Origin: Anadara kagoshimensis
Lineage: Eukaryota > Mollusca > Bivalvia > Arcoida > Arcidae
NCBI GenBank assembly: GCA_021292105.1
Contig: CM037869.1
Span: 36,645,835-36,709,834 of the forward strand
Length of the DNA stretch: 64,000 nucleotides
Direction: 5' to 3'
Shown here: in pieces, positions 53,246-63,972 of the stretch
Position numbering within the stretch: position 1 is the first letter of the stretch
How the letters are laid out: every line of letters begins with the position of its first letter
The notes under the pieces: generated by a model
Seen by the model: only the letters and a program-made list of their open reading frames with translations
What the model was told of the DNA's origin: nothing
Databases searched by the model: none
Position numbers and translations under genes: made by a program

Positions 53246-54635
53246 AAATAAACGTCTATCTGTCCCAAAAACATTTTTTTGAAATTTCCCGCTTTAAGTT
53301 TTAAAATATTGAATTCCTATTTCGTGTAGACCTTTATATAGTTTGACCTACTTCTTTTGAGACTTCGATACAATTTGATATAATTATTTTCCTTTGATAT
53401 TTTACCTTTTGTAAAAAAATCGAAATACATGTATTGCCTTTGATTTATATTGCATGTGACACTTTATGCAACTGATTTACATGAAGGTTTTAACGGCCGA
53501 GTAAATATCCTCTGATGTGTTTTACCGTTTTAATTATTAGTTTGTTTTTTTTTCTTTTTAAAAAAACTTTTTTCTTTATACTTTGAAACTGGCTTAAATG
53601 AGCGGCTCTGATTTGTAATCTCTTTCATTATGTTTCACTTTCAGACACACTTTCAGCAAATCAGTTTTATCAAAACAATAGTTTTAATTCAAATCCAGGT
53701 ATAAGATTTGGCACTGGGTAGTTTATAAATCAAACATGTCAAAATCACAACCCCAAAGCAAAGTAAAACCTTTGAAAAAATGCAAAATTGCTAATAAAAC
53801 TTGTTCAAACCCCATATAATATAGTTACTCTAATAATTTCTATGGATGTGTTTAAACTGAGAGAAAATGATAGTCGGGAATTGTAATAATTGTAGAATAG
53901 TGAAAATTGGGGTCATCCTGTTTCTCCCACTTTTAATTACAGTATTATATAAACATTTAAGATTTTTGTTTATACAACAAGTAAAGTCCATTTCAAGAAA
54001 TGGATTTACCTATCATTGAAAAATCATTAAATAATCATGATGGTTAATCAGAGAATGAATGCATAAATAAAATAACTAATTTTAATTGGCATGAAAAATT
54101 ATTAAATATTAATAGTTATTTCCGTTAATAAAAATAAATAAATACATTAATAAATAAATTAAAATATTGAATAAATAACTCGAGTGAGTTAGTTGTCATT
54201 AACGAAACTGAACTGTATTCAAGCTGAGATATATAACTGTTTTTTTAGAGGTTCAAGTCATTCTGCTGTAAATAATAGCAAAGTCTACAACTACAACCTT
54301 TACAGTTTCTAACCAAAAACTTTGGATGAGGAAGTTTAATTTTAAGTGTTTGATTCGATACATTGTTAGAACAAACGTTACGAACGTGTATTTTGTGACC
54401 ATAAAAAAAACGTTAGGAAGACGTTGTGCCCATTCCAAGTAATTACGAACAAGAGGGCAACAGATATATTGTATCTGGCTAACGAAAGAGGTTCTTTTTC
54501 AAAAAAAATATTTTAAGTTTCAGTTGTTTTTATCAATGATTTGGTTTGGAGTTTTTGTTTGTTTTTATCAGTGTAAGCGAAGTTTCGTAACGTTTTTAAA
54601 AGAAACTTATCATGTTCAAAATCCTTATTCCACCT
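53246..54635. other. No gene recognised
   Basis: AT-rich, with a short R1 fragment at about 53,735-53,780 ('CAAACATGTCAAAATCACAA', 'CCCCAAAGCAAAGTAAAACC') and an AAATAAATAAAT stretch at 54,128-54,165. Confidence 0.4.
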
Positions 54636-54639
54636 CCCC

Positions 54640-54958
54640 GTGGTGACAGCTTATCAAGGCCGTCAAAAAGTTTTATGGCCATCAGCACAGTATTGTTGAT
54701 AAGTTTGATGTCTCTGTGTCCAGGATTGCCTTGGATATATTCGACGTCTCATAGTTCCATGTTCCTTTCACACAATTTTGATTACACAGGTGGCGGGTGT
54801 AGCTATCTAAACAGGAGGTGTTTACCCTTCCGGAGCACCCAGCCTCACTTCCCTTATGGAAGTTCACGTGTTTAACCTAACTTGTCAGTTCCAAAGTTTT
54901 TACTTTGCTTCTGGATTGTGATTCGGAAATGGATTAGTATGTTTGTTTTTGATTATAT
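54640..54958 (-). repeat. R1 interspersed repeat, near-complete copy
   Basis: 'CAAGGCCGTCAAAAAGTTTT', 'CAGTATTGTTGATAAGTTTG', 'GGATTGCCTTGGATATATTC', 'CAGGTGGCGGGTGTAGCTAT', 'ACCCTTCCGGAGCACCCAGC' and 'GGATTAGTATGTTTGTTTTT'. About 320 bp. The 61- and 87-codon frames here are artefacts. Confidence 0.88.
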
Positions 54959-54959
54959 A

Positions 54960-56210
54960 ATGTCTATATAATTTATGAGGTTCTTGGTTTTGAAATAAGA
55001 ATAAAATGAATTAAATACAAAATTAATTTTCCGGGCGCAGGACATTTGGGCGAAAATTAAAAACTTCATAGTGGACATTTGAGCGACATATTTTCAACAT
55101 TACCTGTATTTTAGAAAGGACATTTGAGCTAAAGTTTAAACCTTCTCACTGCTTCAGTATGAAGGGTAGAGAGAGAAAAAGTTGAATATTTGTAAGAATT
55201 TTATCACTAGACTATTTAGTGTAGTCGAACGCAAAAGATTAACATGTAACCTAGGATAGAAAAGATGTGTTATTTTACTTTAAGCTTTATCCTGTTAATT
55301 TGACCAAACTTTAACAGTTTTATAAAATGAAGTGCTGTTGTCATATACCATTTTTCAAAGTTTGATAATAGGATGCATTAAAAAATATTGTCATATTCCA
55401 TTTTATAATGTATTTTATAATTAAATTTAAAAAATGCCGAATTTTCCAGTCTAAATAACACTTTCCATGGAACAGACTATAACTGAACACCTATTGTTTA
55501 TAATGCTTGAACAAGGGATTAAAATTCTATATGTAATTAAAAGTGGGAGAAACAGGATATAACCGTGAAAATTGATAGCACCGAACAAAAGTTGGCTTAC
55601 GGTTGACTTTTTTTTCATTTTCCCAACACTTAATATAGCAATATGCAGAGCATGAATGTAATAGTAATATACAGCAGCATTTTTTGGTCTATTCGGTAAT
55701 GCTAACTTTGAATTTAGGCAATCGGTAGTATTTGAAATCAAAGCAAACATAGAGAAAAGTTCAGTAATTTTCTGCTGGCTTAATGGGAATTTTCCAAACA
55801 GGTTAAATGAGGGAAAAGTGGATTAGGTTTGAAATGTAATGGAAGTATTGGATAGGGGGTTTGAATAGCGGATGGGTGCAATTCAAAATTGCTAACTTCA
55901 ATTTTGTTGCTAGTTTGATGAGATTTTATTTTTGTATTTTGATTGTCCATTTTTTTTATTTTTACACTTTTTACACTTAACTGTAATCTATTCAAAGTTC
56001 AATGTAAAGCCCCTTAAAGTTCAAATACCATCAAGGTCTTTACTATAGGCACTATACAAAAATAAAATATTTTTTAACATTGTTAATATGGTTTTTCAAA
56101 ATCAATTCAAGCAGAAAATAAGTTTAAAGAAACTTTGAGATTTAAAATAATAAAAACAGTGAAGATAAAAAGTGCTTAAAACAGTATGATTTGGCTTTAC
56201 AACACACGAC
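54960..56210. other. No gene recognised
   Basis: The 'GGACATTTGGGCGAAAATTA', 'GGACATTTGAGCGACATATT' and 'GGACATTTGAGCTAAAGTTT' triplet (55,042, 55,074, 55,119) is a small degenerate repeat. Minus-strand frames at 55,451-55,995 lack splice support. Confidence 0.4.
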
Positions 56211-56212
56211 TT

Positions 56213-56508
56213 TAACCCTTTTGCTGCCAAACAGACATATATGTCCTCTACCGACAGCGTGTCATACAGACACATATGCCCTTTAAATGTAATGTAGTTG
56301 CCAACTCTTGGTTGAAAGATTAAGTAAACAAAAATGCAAAATGTCGACTATTGACATTATAATCTACAATTAAATAATGATATCGTATGACTACAGACGC
56401 ATGTGATGTCATTCTATTGTTGACGTCATATCATTTCACATTGTAAACTTCAATTTGGCACTGCCAATGTTGCACTAAAAGCTAATTTGGCAACACGAGG
56501 TTTAAATC
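56213..56508 (+). mobile_element. R4 element 'TTAACCCTTTTGCTGCCAAA', near-complete
   Basis: Starts TTAACCCTTTTGCTGCCAAA and ends with the inverse TTTGGCAACACGAGGTTTA. The interior has 'ATATATGTCCTCTACCGACA', 'GACTATTGACATTATAATCT' and TGACGTCAT. About 295 bp, non-coding. Other copies are at 58,137, 60,690 and 62,633. Confidence 0.78.
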
Positions 56509-57480
56509 TGCAATAATATTAATGAATGAAGAAGGAAAAAACTAAGATTATTAGACCTGGAAAAAATCAAAAATTCAGAATCAAATCCAACGGACAAACG
56601 GCACACAATACCAAAAAAAAAAACAATTTTAAATCATACCACATAATTTCAGCACCATCTAGAACTTTAAACTATAAAACAATCAATTCTTTAGAGAAAT
56701 TCAACGAGATATTCAACCTATAGAACTGCGAGATGAATCGGACAAGACGGTACATATTGAGATGCTACAACCATAGGACAAACTAAATGTTTTGTATCGT
56801 CTATGGAATTACAGGCCAAAAGTCACATGTGGTCATCACATTTTGATCTTTTCTTCGTCCATTATCACATTTTATAAGTTTGAGAAAATAATAGTTTTCT
56901 TAAATAACCGCGAATGACAGGTTGTAATTTAAGGTTTTGAAAATGTCGAAATGTTAGCTTGGTTGATACCAAAACTTTTCTTATATTGAACCAGGGCGCT
57001 ACTTAATTATTTGCCATGATACAACAGAATGTCACCAAGTGGTTGTGAGCGTTGGGAGTATGAATTCGTTCTCTGTAAATAGAGCACAAAGACTAATAAA
57101 AGGATGCCAATTCAGGGCATTGCCAATTACCAGTGCCATTTATTTTAGTTATTCTTTTATAATTACAACAACATGCTCCAAAGATGTTTCAGTTATCAAA
57201 TGTCGACAGTAGTCATATGAAAGAAAGGAACCAGTTGCAACATAAAAATACGATACTGATTTGAATAAAAAAAAACAAACATGCTAATCTATGTCCACGA
57301 ATAATCCACCAGCAAAACGTAAGGAGTTTTTACATAGTCCACTTAGTGTCACTTCCCCTTCGTAGTATTGAAAAGTAAAAACTCTTTGAGCATGCATTTT
57401 CAGGTCTTAGGTTTTTGTTTTACTGTTCCTGTCATTACAATATTGTTGATAAGTATTATTCCTTCTATATCTGCCAATGT
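56509..57480. other. No gene recognised
   Basis: A short R1 fragment lies at about 57,266-57,320 ('AAACAAACATGCTAATCTAT'). The lysine-rich 65-codon frame at 56,526 is low-complexity. Confidence 0.4.
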
Positions 57481-57494
57481 AAGATAGGGGTTTT

Positions 57495-57605
57495 CCCCAT
57501 GTGAGATACGCGTATCTCACATAATCACATGACCTTTAGTGACGTCACAATCAAAAGACAATCACATGACGTCATTACGTGGGGAATAAGGCGTCATCTT
57601 GCGGG
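57495..57605. promoter_or_regulatory. 20-bp perfect palindrome with two CRE-like sites
   Basis: GTGAGATACGCGTATCTCAC (57,501-57,520) is self-complementary over all 20 bases. GTGACGTCAC (about 57,539) and ATGACGTCAT (about 57,567) follow within 70 bp; both are full CREB/ATF-type palindromes. It may be the end of a repeat rather than a promoter. No gene adjoins it. Confidence 0.45.
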
Positions 57606-57869
57606 AAATTTACATCCAGTTCTTCAAAATTTAGAAAATTTGAGTGCGTTTCAAATGTTTAATATTCCATTTTTCAATGAATGACTTTGTTTTTTAGTTT
57701 ATACATTTTACATTTTGTATAAACCAAAATCCGGTACAATCTTTCCATTGGTCAAATTTATTTTAAAGAAGAATGTCGTATTACACAATTAGATTTTACA
57801 AATATGGCGCCGATGTCTCTGTTAATCGTACCTGAAGCCAAATATTGGCACTAAAATGGAAGAAAAATA

Positions 57870-58021
57870 ATCCATTATGAGTTTATCCATGTAGGATAGG
57901 GAAATATCACCCTCAGTATTAAACATTTATGTCAGAGATGAGGCTTGCCGAATCTCTGACCAGAAATGTTCAACCCCTCGGTTGAGATTACCCTATCCTA
58001 CATGGATACTCATAATGGATT
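57870..58021. mobile_element. Fully palindromic hairpin MITE
   Basis: The left AATCCATTATGAGTTTATCC plus ATGTAGGATAGGG and the right CCCTATCCTACATGGAT plus ACTCATAATGGATT are inverted. The inner GTCAGAGAT and ATCTCTGAC also pair, leaving only a small loop. About 152 bp. Confidence 0.82.
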
Positions 58022-58136
58022 CTTATAGCGTGTGTGTGTAAAACTATTATGTATATAAAGCTGTATATTGGCATCCAATAGCAGCATAGTCCTTTCATTG
58101 TCGATTTTATTTCACAAATGGCGGGTGTAGCTAGGT

Positions 58137-58335
58137 TAACCCTCTTGCTGCCAGACATATGTGCATTCTACTGACATCCTGACATACGGATACATATAAG
58201 CCGTTCCATGCCAAAACCTACAACTTGGTCAATTTTCAAAATTGAGATTTATATATATTATGTCTTTTTAATCGAATTGACAACTCTCTGCTTATAGACA
58301 AAGAGATGCTCATAATCATTTGAAAAGTATAAGAA
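58137..58335 (+). mobile_element. R4 element, partial
   Basis: 'TTAACCCTCTTGCTGCCAGA', 'TGTGCATTCTACTGACATCC' and 'ACAAAGAGATGCTCATAATC'. The far end is lost. Confidence 0.7.
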
Positions 58336-58339
58336 CATA

Positions 58340-59015
58340 CGCAGAAATGGAGGCCCGAACTGAAGGGTTATCTGCCCTTACATTAGAAGTCGCCCTATAC
58401 TTACCATCTTTATATACGGATACAGGTGTGATATACTTTACAGTTATAAAGATGGTAGTTTTGTTCAGTCGAGCGTGACCTGTTAGATAATTATAATTTG
58501 GGAGAGCAATAAGTGATTACAGATCAACAAAAATCCAATGTCTCTGGCTAAACGCAGACGGATTATAATCAGTATTTACACTAATGACTTGAATGCATCT
58601 CGTAATAAAATGATGAAAAAAATTAACATGTGTACCAGCTATGCACGAAATCATAATTTTATGTTTCAAGTATTTGTTTTAAATTCTTTTTGTCGGGGTC
58701 TTATATGCTCACTCTAAGTTTAAATAAAAATTAAATCAGCGTTTTTAAATATATTAATGTTTTTACATAAATAAATAAATAAATAAATAAATAATAGTTT
58801 AAGATATTTTCTCAGCATCAACAATGCAATCTAGCAGAAATTTAAATAGATATAAATCTTAGTTTTTTAAAACATTTAATTTTAGCTTTATTATATACTT
58901 AATAAATAAATAAATACTATGATTTTTCTTATGTTTATTTTTCATAACTAGATGATTTGATATTTATCTAATTGAACCGACAAATCCAATGAGCTGAATA
59001 GTTAATTGCAATATT
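58340..59015. other. No gene recognised; AAAT microsatellite
   Basis: (AAAT)n at 58,768-58,797 and again near 58,900-58,915. No coding signal. Confidence 0.45.
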
Positions 59016-59017
59016 TT

Positions 59018-59122
59018 ATTTTATTTCGTTTCGTTTCGTTTCGTTTCATTTCATTTCATTTCATTTTTATTTTATTTTATTTTATTTTATTTTATTTTAT
59101 TTTATTTTATTTTATTTTATTC
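59018..59122. repeat. Compound pentanucleotide array (TTTCG)(TTTCA)(TTTTA)
   Basis: About four TTTCG units are followed by about four TTTCA units and about thirteen TTTTA units, each block switching cleanly by one base. It is flanked by AT-rich DNA. Confidence 0.93.
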
Positions 59123-60685
59123 ATCGAACTGAACTGTGAAAAGAATGCAATATAAACCTGGCACTGGTAAGGAAAAGGCCATGTGTAACATTTTGGAGAG
59201 AAAGAGAGAGAGAGAGAGTTATCACTCTCAAGTCACAAATTTTGTTCAATAGATATGATCAATATACATTAATATTACTTTTTATTTTTACAATCAGGAC
59301 ATGATCGGGACATGGTCGACATGCAATATAATATTCTAAAAGTTAATGAGAACTTAAAACAAAATTTGAACATAATGTTCCTATTGAACAGTAGGGGCTC
59401 ATGCGTGACGGTTTACCTAATCAATTAATTTCCCAATTCACTAAAAATCGAACCTAACCCATCACTTTACCTAGATTATGTTATTTGTGTCATCAGGTCA
59501 TGGCAGACTCACAGATTTATTTATTTTAGAGGTAGTAACTGCGTGGTGTTATTATTATGATGATGATGATTATTATAATTAAATGTGATGTATTTGAATG
59601 ATAATTTTATCACGAACCGTTTGAAAATCTAATAAATATTAGTTATAAATTTTTTTTTTGTCACTCTGTTTTGTTTATTTGAGTATAATTAAATCCGTTC
59701 AATAGACAATTATTTAAATGTAATTGTTAATTTTAACCAAGTCATCTTCAATGTTGTTTCTTTTCAATTTTAGTGTATCAAGTCAAAATGGCTGGGAAAA
59801 ATCATATTGTATTTCATTTAGGTTTAAATGTTTTATTGCATTGATTACTTTTGAAACTTTAAGAAATAGATATATTATTATCATCATTATTAGTTAAATG
59901 AATAAGAAATATAATAAATGAAAATGTGCATATTTTTTTCCTATTTAAATAAATTTCTGAACTTTTATTATTTTAAAGGCTCATAGTCTATTAGTTAAAT
60001 AAATAAGAAATATGATAAAATGGAAAATAAAAATGTGCACATTTCAATACCTCCAATTTATTTAACTTGATTTAATCTTTTAATAATATTTTAAATAGAA
60101 ATGGGCACAATGTTGTATTAGATCCAGTAGGCTAGTGTGTTAGACCATGATAGTCTATACATATCCACAGTATATACATAGTCTATCCTATTGGCCCTGG
60201 TCCAGTGACTGAAATATTGACACCTAAATTTCAAATTAAAAGTGGAATGGATTTTTTAAAGGTACCACAAAGTTTTTATGACTGAATTTTCATCACGATG
60301 TGAATTTTATCATGAAAACCAGACATTTTCACTTTTCTATATCTTTAATAAGAAAAACCCTGTTTATAAAAACAGTGCTGTGCAATTACTAATGAGTTTC
60401 ATAGGGAAATTAAGTAAAATGTCACCATATTTTAAATCAAAAAGTGGAATGGATTTTTTTCAAGATATTTTAATCATTTTTATATTTGAATATTCGTGAC
60501 AGTATGTATTTTTCACTCAGAACCAGACATTTTCAGAAAACAATATTGTTATTGGTGAAATTTAAATTTGAAAATCGGGTATATCTAGTTCCCATTGTAA
60601 CTTAACGGGCTGGCGATCGCACAGGTGACTTAATACAGGTGATGAGACCATCGTCTTAACGCATCAATGGTTTACGGTCGGACCT
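59123..60685. other. No gene recognised; degenerate duplicated segments
   Basis: 'AGTTAAATGAATAAGAAATA' (59,891) and 'AGTTAAATAAATAAGAAATA' (59,993) mark a ~100-bp duplication. 'AAAAGTGGAATGGATTTTTT' occurs at 60,238 and about 60,440, and 'AACCAGACATTTTCA' at about 60,317 and 60,520, so a ~200-bp duplication surrounds the 73-codon frame at 60,278-60,499. A GA microsatellite lies at 59,200-59,218. Confidence 0.5.
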
Positions 60686-60689
60686 TGAT

Positions 60690-60995
60690 TTTTGTACATG
60701 AAAAATGCCAAATGTTGACTATTGAGATTATAATCTGCAATAAATAATGATGTCACATGACAATAAGCGCGTCTGACGTCATAATCTATTATTGGCAAAG
60801 AGATGCTCTTAATCTTTTGAAAAAGTATAAGAAAAAATGCCAAATGTTGACTATTGAGATTATAATCTGCAATAAATAATGATGTCACATGACAATAAGC
60901 GCGTCTGACGTCATAATCTATTATTTACGAGATATCATTTTGAATTGTGAACTTAAATTTTGCATTCAGAATTAATTTGGCAGCAAGAGGATTAA
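60690..60995 (-). mobile_element. R4 element with a 132-bp internal tandem duplication
   Basis: 'AAAAATGCCAAATGTTGACT' begins at 60,701 and again at 60,833. Each continues 'ATTGAGATTATAATCTGCAA', 'TGATGTCACATGACAATAAG' and 'GCGCGTCTGACGTCATAATC' with almost no differences, so the duplication is recent. The right end is TTTGGCAGCAAGAGGATTAA, the inverse of the R4 left terminus. Confidence 0.82.
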
Positions 60996-61119
60996 CAAGC
61001 AATTTAATGTTTTGATTATGATCAGAATGTGTTTGATTGCTATTACAAATATACAACAAATTTCAAACTACAAATGCAAAACGGCATATTCATGATCCAC
61101 ACCTTTTAAATGACAATTG

Positions 61120-61304
61120 ATGGATCGCCGGCCACGCCTACAATGTTCCGACAGGTCATCACGGTAGCAGCGTCACGGCAACTAATGACGTACTTGTATC
61201 AGGGATTTAATATTACAATTCAGTTCGAGTTTTTATTTTGTGTGTGTGTGATTCAAGTTTGCCCGATAAGATTGTAACATTGTGGACGTGGCCGGCGATT
61301 CGTC
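61120..61304. mobile_element. GC-ended MITE 'ATCGCCGGCCACGCC', second copy
   Basis: The ends are GGATCGCCGGCCACGCCTAC and GGACGTGGCCGGCGATTCGT, inverted. The middle is shared with 15,506-15,706. Confidence 0.78.
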
Positions 61305-61534
61305 AATTTTAAGGACCGCCCGACAGTTCTGTAACCATATCACTACAGTGTTCGTTCATTTTCGAAAATGTCATAATCGGTGGTCACTGGTCTCATATGT
61401 AATTTTCATTTATTGCCTTGAACTCCTTACAATCTGTCATTTACTTCTGTTGTGTGTTGTTCTTCGTCCGTTAGATGTTACATAGTTAATTTAAATACTT
61501 TTAAAATAGTTCCTGAATGGTATTTACAAAACGA

Positions 61535-61628
61535 ACATATAAACCAATCCATGTCAAGACCACAATCCCAAAACAAAGTAAAAACTTTGAAGGAAATTAG
61601 CTTAAACACGTAAAATTCCACCAGAACA
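61535..61628 (+). repeat. R1 fragment
   Basis: 'ATAAACCAATCCATGTCAAG', 'CACAATCCCAAAACAAAGTA' and 'AAACACGTAAAATTCCACCA'. Confidence 0.72.
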
Positions 61629-61795
61629 AACTTTAATTAGCGTAAAGTCATGGTTATACATAAAATAGATACAAAAATTACAAGTTCTATTGTCTAAATT
61701 ATTTATTAGCATATGCTTAAAAAATAAAAATAAATCTATATGAAATATCACAGATAAATAGATTTTATCACAGATTTGCTATTTTTGATGTAACA

Positions 61796-61800
<5 letters not shown>

Positions 61801-61832
<32 letters not shown>
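61801..61832. repeat. (GA)n microsatellite
   Basis: Sixteen uninterrupted GA units. Confidence 0.95.
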
Positions 61833-61835
<3 letters not shown>

Positions 61836-62260
61836 CAGAAAAAGCTTTAATCCTAATTTAGTTCATATACAATTCACAACATATATAAGGAACATTTTTA
61901 TTTAGAGATTTTCTGTTTTGACTCAGTTTAAGCCTCAAAATATCTTGAAATCGTTTTTTAGCTACCTAAGGAAACGGGGTTATAGGTGTCTACCTGAAAT
62001 ACAATTACTGTACTCACTTTTAGTGACTCACTTAAAGAACATCCATTATTCTAATGAATGCAGAGACGTAATATTTAATTTTCTCGAAAGAAGGTTTACA
62101 GTAAGGAATGTTATTATTCTTCTCTTTTACAAATGCTTAACTCACAAAATAATATACAAAGCAATAACAAATGCAATAAAAATTGGTGGACTAATAGCCT
62201 CTTCATGAAGTAATTGTTCTAACTAGTTTGACTAAGCTGGACGCGAGCAGTATTTGGTTC
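61833..62260. other. Sequence 3' of locus D; open frame of uncertain status
   Basis: A 96-codon plus-strand frame (61,918-62,208) reads 'FKPQNILKSFFSYLRKRGYR' and 'CLPEIQLLYSLLVTHLKNI'. It begins with a non-ATG codon and lies antisense to the 3' flank of locus D. I cannot assign it, and it may be chance. Confidence 0.3.
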
Positions 62261-62261
62261 A

Positions 62262-62352
62262 TTAGCATCCTTTACAACACTTTACTATTCCAAATACTAT
62301 TCCAACTATGACAGCAATACCCGCTACGCCTGCAACAATATAGCCAAATATT
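62262..62352 (-). CDS. Last exon of a further small membrane-protein paralogue (locus D), partial gene
   Basis: The acceptor TTTTTTTCAG precedes A|ATA TTT GGC TAT, the family's phase-2 entry. It encodes 29 residues, IFGYIVAGVAGIAVIVGIVF and then a helix end with KCCKGC, and stops at TAA (62,264-62,262). The tail after the cysteines, about 28 residues in loci B and C, is absent. This is a naturally short form, with no frameshift needed to explain it. Upstream exons must lie at higher coordinates. None was recognised before the window ends, where R4 and R1 insertions occupy the intron. Confidence 0.68.
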
Positions 62353-62501
62353 CTGAAAAAAATACAAAAATAAAATAAAATTATAAAAAATTGAATAAAT
62401 ATTCAATAAATATTCAATATTCAACTGTTTCAACATACAATAATCATTGTCACTTCATTTTAACCCTTTTGGAGAAAATATTAGTGAACAAATTGCATAT
62501 A

Positions 62502-62570
62502 ACAGCACAAGATGGTCGTTTTGAAATACAATTTATCATCAGTAGTGCTTGGACAAAAAATAAAATAAAA
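62502..62570 (+). repeat. R2 fragment
   Basis: 'GGTCGTTTTGAAATACAATT' and 'ATCAGTAGTGCTTGGACAAA'. Confidence 0.6.
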
Positions 62571-62632
62571 TGATGAAAAAACTGAGGATTGCCAAATCTT
62601 TGTTATACAAGAATGTGACAACCATAACAACC

Positions 62633-63055
62633 CTAATCCTCTTACTGCCAAATTAATTATCAACGCAACATTGACGGTGCCAAATTGAAGTTCACAATGC
62701 GAAATGGTATGACGTCAACAACAGGTTTTGACGTCAGACGCGTTTGTTGTCATGAGATCATTTGTTCATCGTAAATTATAAGCTCAATAGTCAATCAAAA
62801 ACAAACATTCTAATCCATATCCGAATCACAATCCAGAAGCAAAGTAAATACTTTGGAAATGACAAGTTAGGTGATATACGTGGACTTCCACCAGGGAAGT
62901 GAGGCAATTTTGCATTTTTGTTTACTTTATAACAGATAAAAAATATCCCTTAGTTATATAAGCAAGATATGATAATGCCATTGAAGGGACATATATTTTG
63001 GTATGGCAGGCAGCCGGTAGAGGACACATATCCGTTTGGCAGCAAGAGGGTTAAG
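62633..63055 (+). mobile_element. R4 element split by an R1 insertion
   Basis: The left part runs from 'TAATCCTCTTACTGCCAAAT' to 'AGCTCAATAGTCAA'. The right part runs from 'CAATTTTGCATTTTTGTTTA' to 'TTTGGCAGCAAGAGGGTTAA'. The ends are inverted copies. Between them, 62,794-62,910 is R1. Confidence 0.75.
62794..62910 (+). repeat. R1 copy nested in R4
   Basis: 'CATTCTAATCCATATCCGAA', 'CACAATCCAGAAGCAAAGTA', 'GACTTCCACCAGGGAAGTGA', ending at 'GGC'. It is flanked on both sides by R4 sequence. Confidence 0.82.
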
Positions 63056-63455
63056 AAAACAGCCTTTGGCAAACGAACTAACGTTCTAACATCAGGGTTT
63101 ATTGCAGTCAAAGTGTGTTTCTTTGCTATTATATTTATTTCACAGTTGACTCATTTATGTTGTTTTAGGGATTATCAAATGGAACATATGATTAAGACCA
63201 ACAAAAACGTGTCTATGTTTAACAAAGCCTATACAAAATTTAAACTTCTACCTTGTATTAAGCAGACTAAAACTTAAAAAAAGGTGAAAACATGTCGGAA
63301 ATCAGTGTCGTTAAACCATTGTTTCCCGGTAAATACGCTATAGAAGAGCTTGTTTCCACTATAGTGTACAAGAAGCAGACTGCTTGCAAATAAATTGTTA
63401 AGTCAATTCAATTCAATTCATTTATTCCGTAAGTTCATATAATTAAATTACATTT

Positions 63456-63490
63456 TTTACCAGTTTTAATTTTACAGCACTAGACGGCAG
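63456..63490 (+). repeat. R2 terminal fragment
   Basis: 'ACCAGTTTTAATTTTACAGC' and 'ACTAGACGGC'. It lies about 150 bp before a full R1 copy in the opposite orientation. Confidence 0.6.
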
Positions 63491-63639
63491 TTATTGGTAC
63501 AATAAATGCATATATAACAATTAGTACCGTAACAGTAGTTACATGATAGCACATATTCGGTGATATATTGAACAATAATAATAAACAGACATATATAGAT
63601 ATAACGAGTTAGCAATGAATGAGTTAACGAATTGACTCG

Positions 63640-63972
63640 GGGAAATTACAAGCCTAGGCTCATCAAGGCCCTTAAAAAGTTTTATGGCCGTCATCAGATT
63701 ATTATTGATAAGTTAGCTGTGTCTGTGTCCAAATTGTCCTGGATATATCTGACGTCCCATAGTTCCATGTTCCTGTCACACAATTTTGATTACACACGTT
63801 GCGGGTGTTGCTAGCTAAACATGAGGTTCTTACCCTTCCGGAGCACCCAGCCTCACTTTCCTGGTGGACGTTTACGTGTCTTACCTTACTGTTTAGTTCA
63901 AAGTAATTACTTTGCTTCTGTATAGTGATTCGGACGTGGATTTGTATGTTTGTTTTTTTATTTTGATTAACT
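63640..63972 (-). repeat. R1 interspersed repeat, most complete copy
   Basis: Reads 'CTCATCAAGGCCCTTAAAAA', 'GGCCGTCATCAGATTATTAT', 'TGTGTCCAAATTGTCCTGGA', 'GACGTCCCATAGTTCCATGT', 'GCGGGTGTTGCTAGCTAAAC', 'CTTCCGGAGCACCCAGCCTC' and 'GGATTTGTATGTTTGTTTTT'. About 330 bp. No A/B boxes, clear terminal inverted repeats or protein are visible, so its class is undecided (non-autonomous DNA transposon or LINE-derived). Confidence 0.82.

Noticed and set aside
62969..63277. 102-codon plus-strand frame, followed by a short frame MSEISVVKPLFPGKY at 63,292
   Set aside because: The first part lies in the R4 end. The second is protein-like but only 33 codons, with no splice or homology support, so it is too weak to call.
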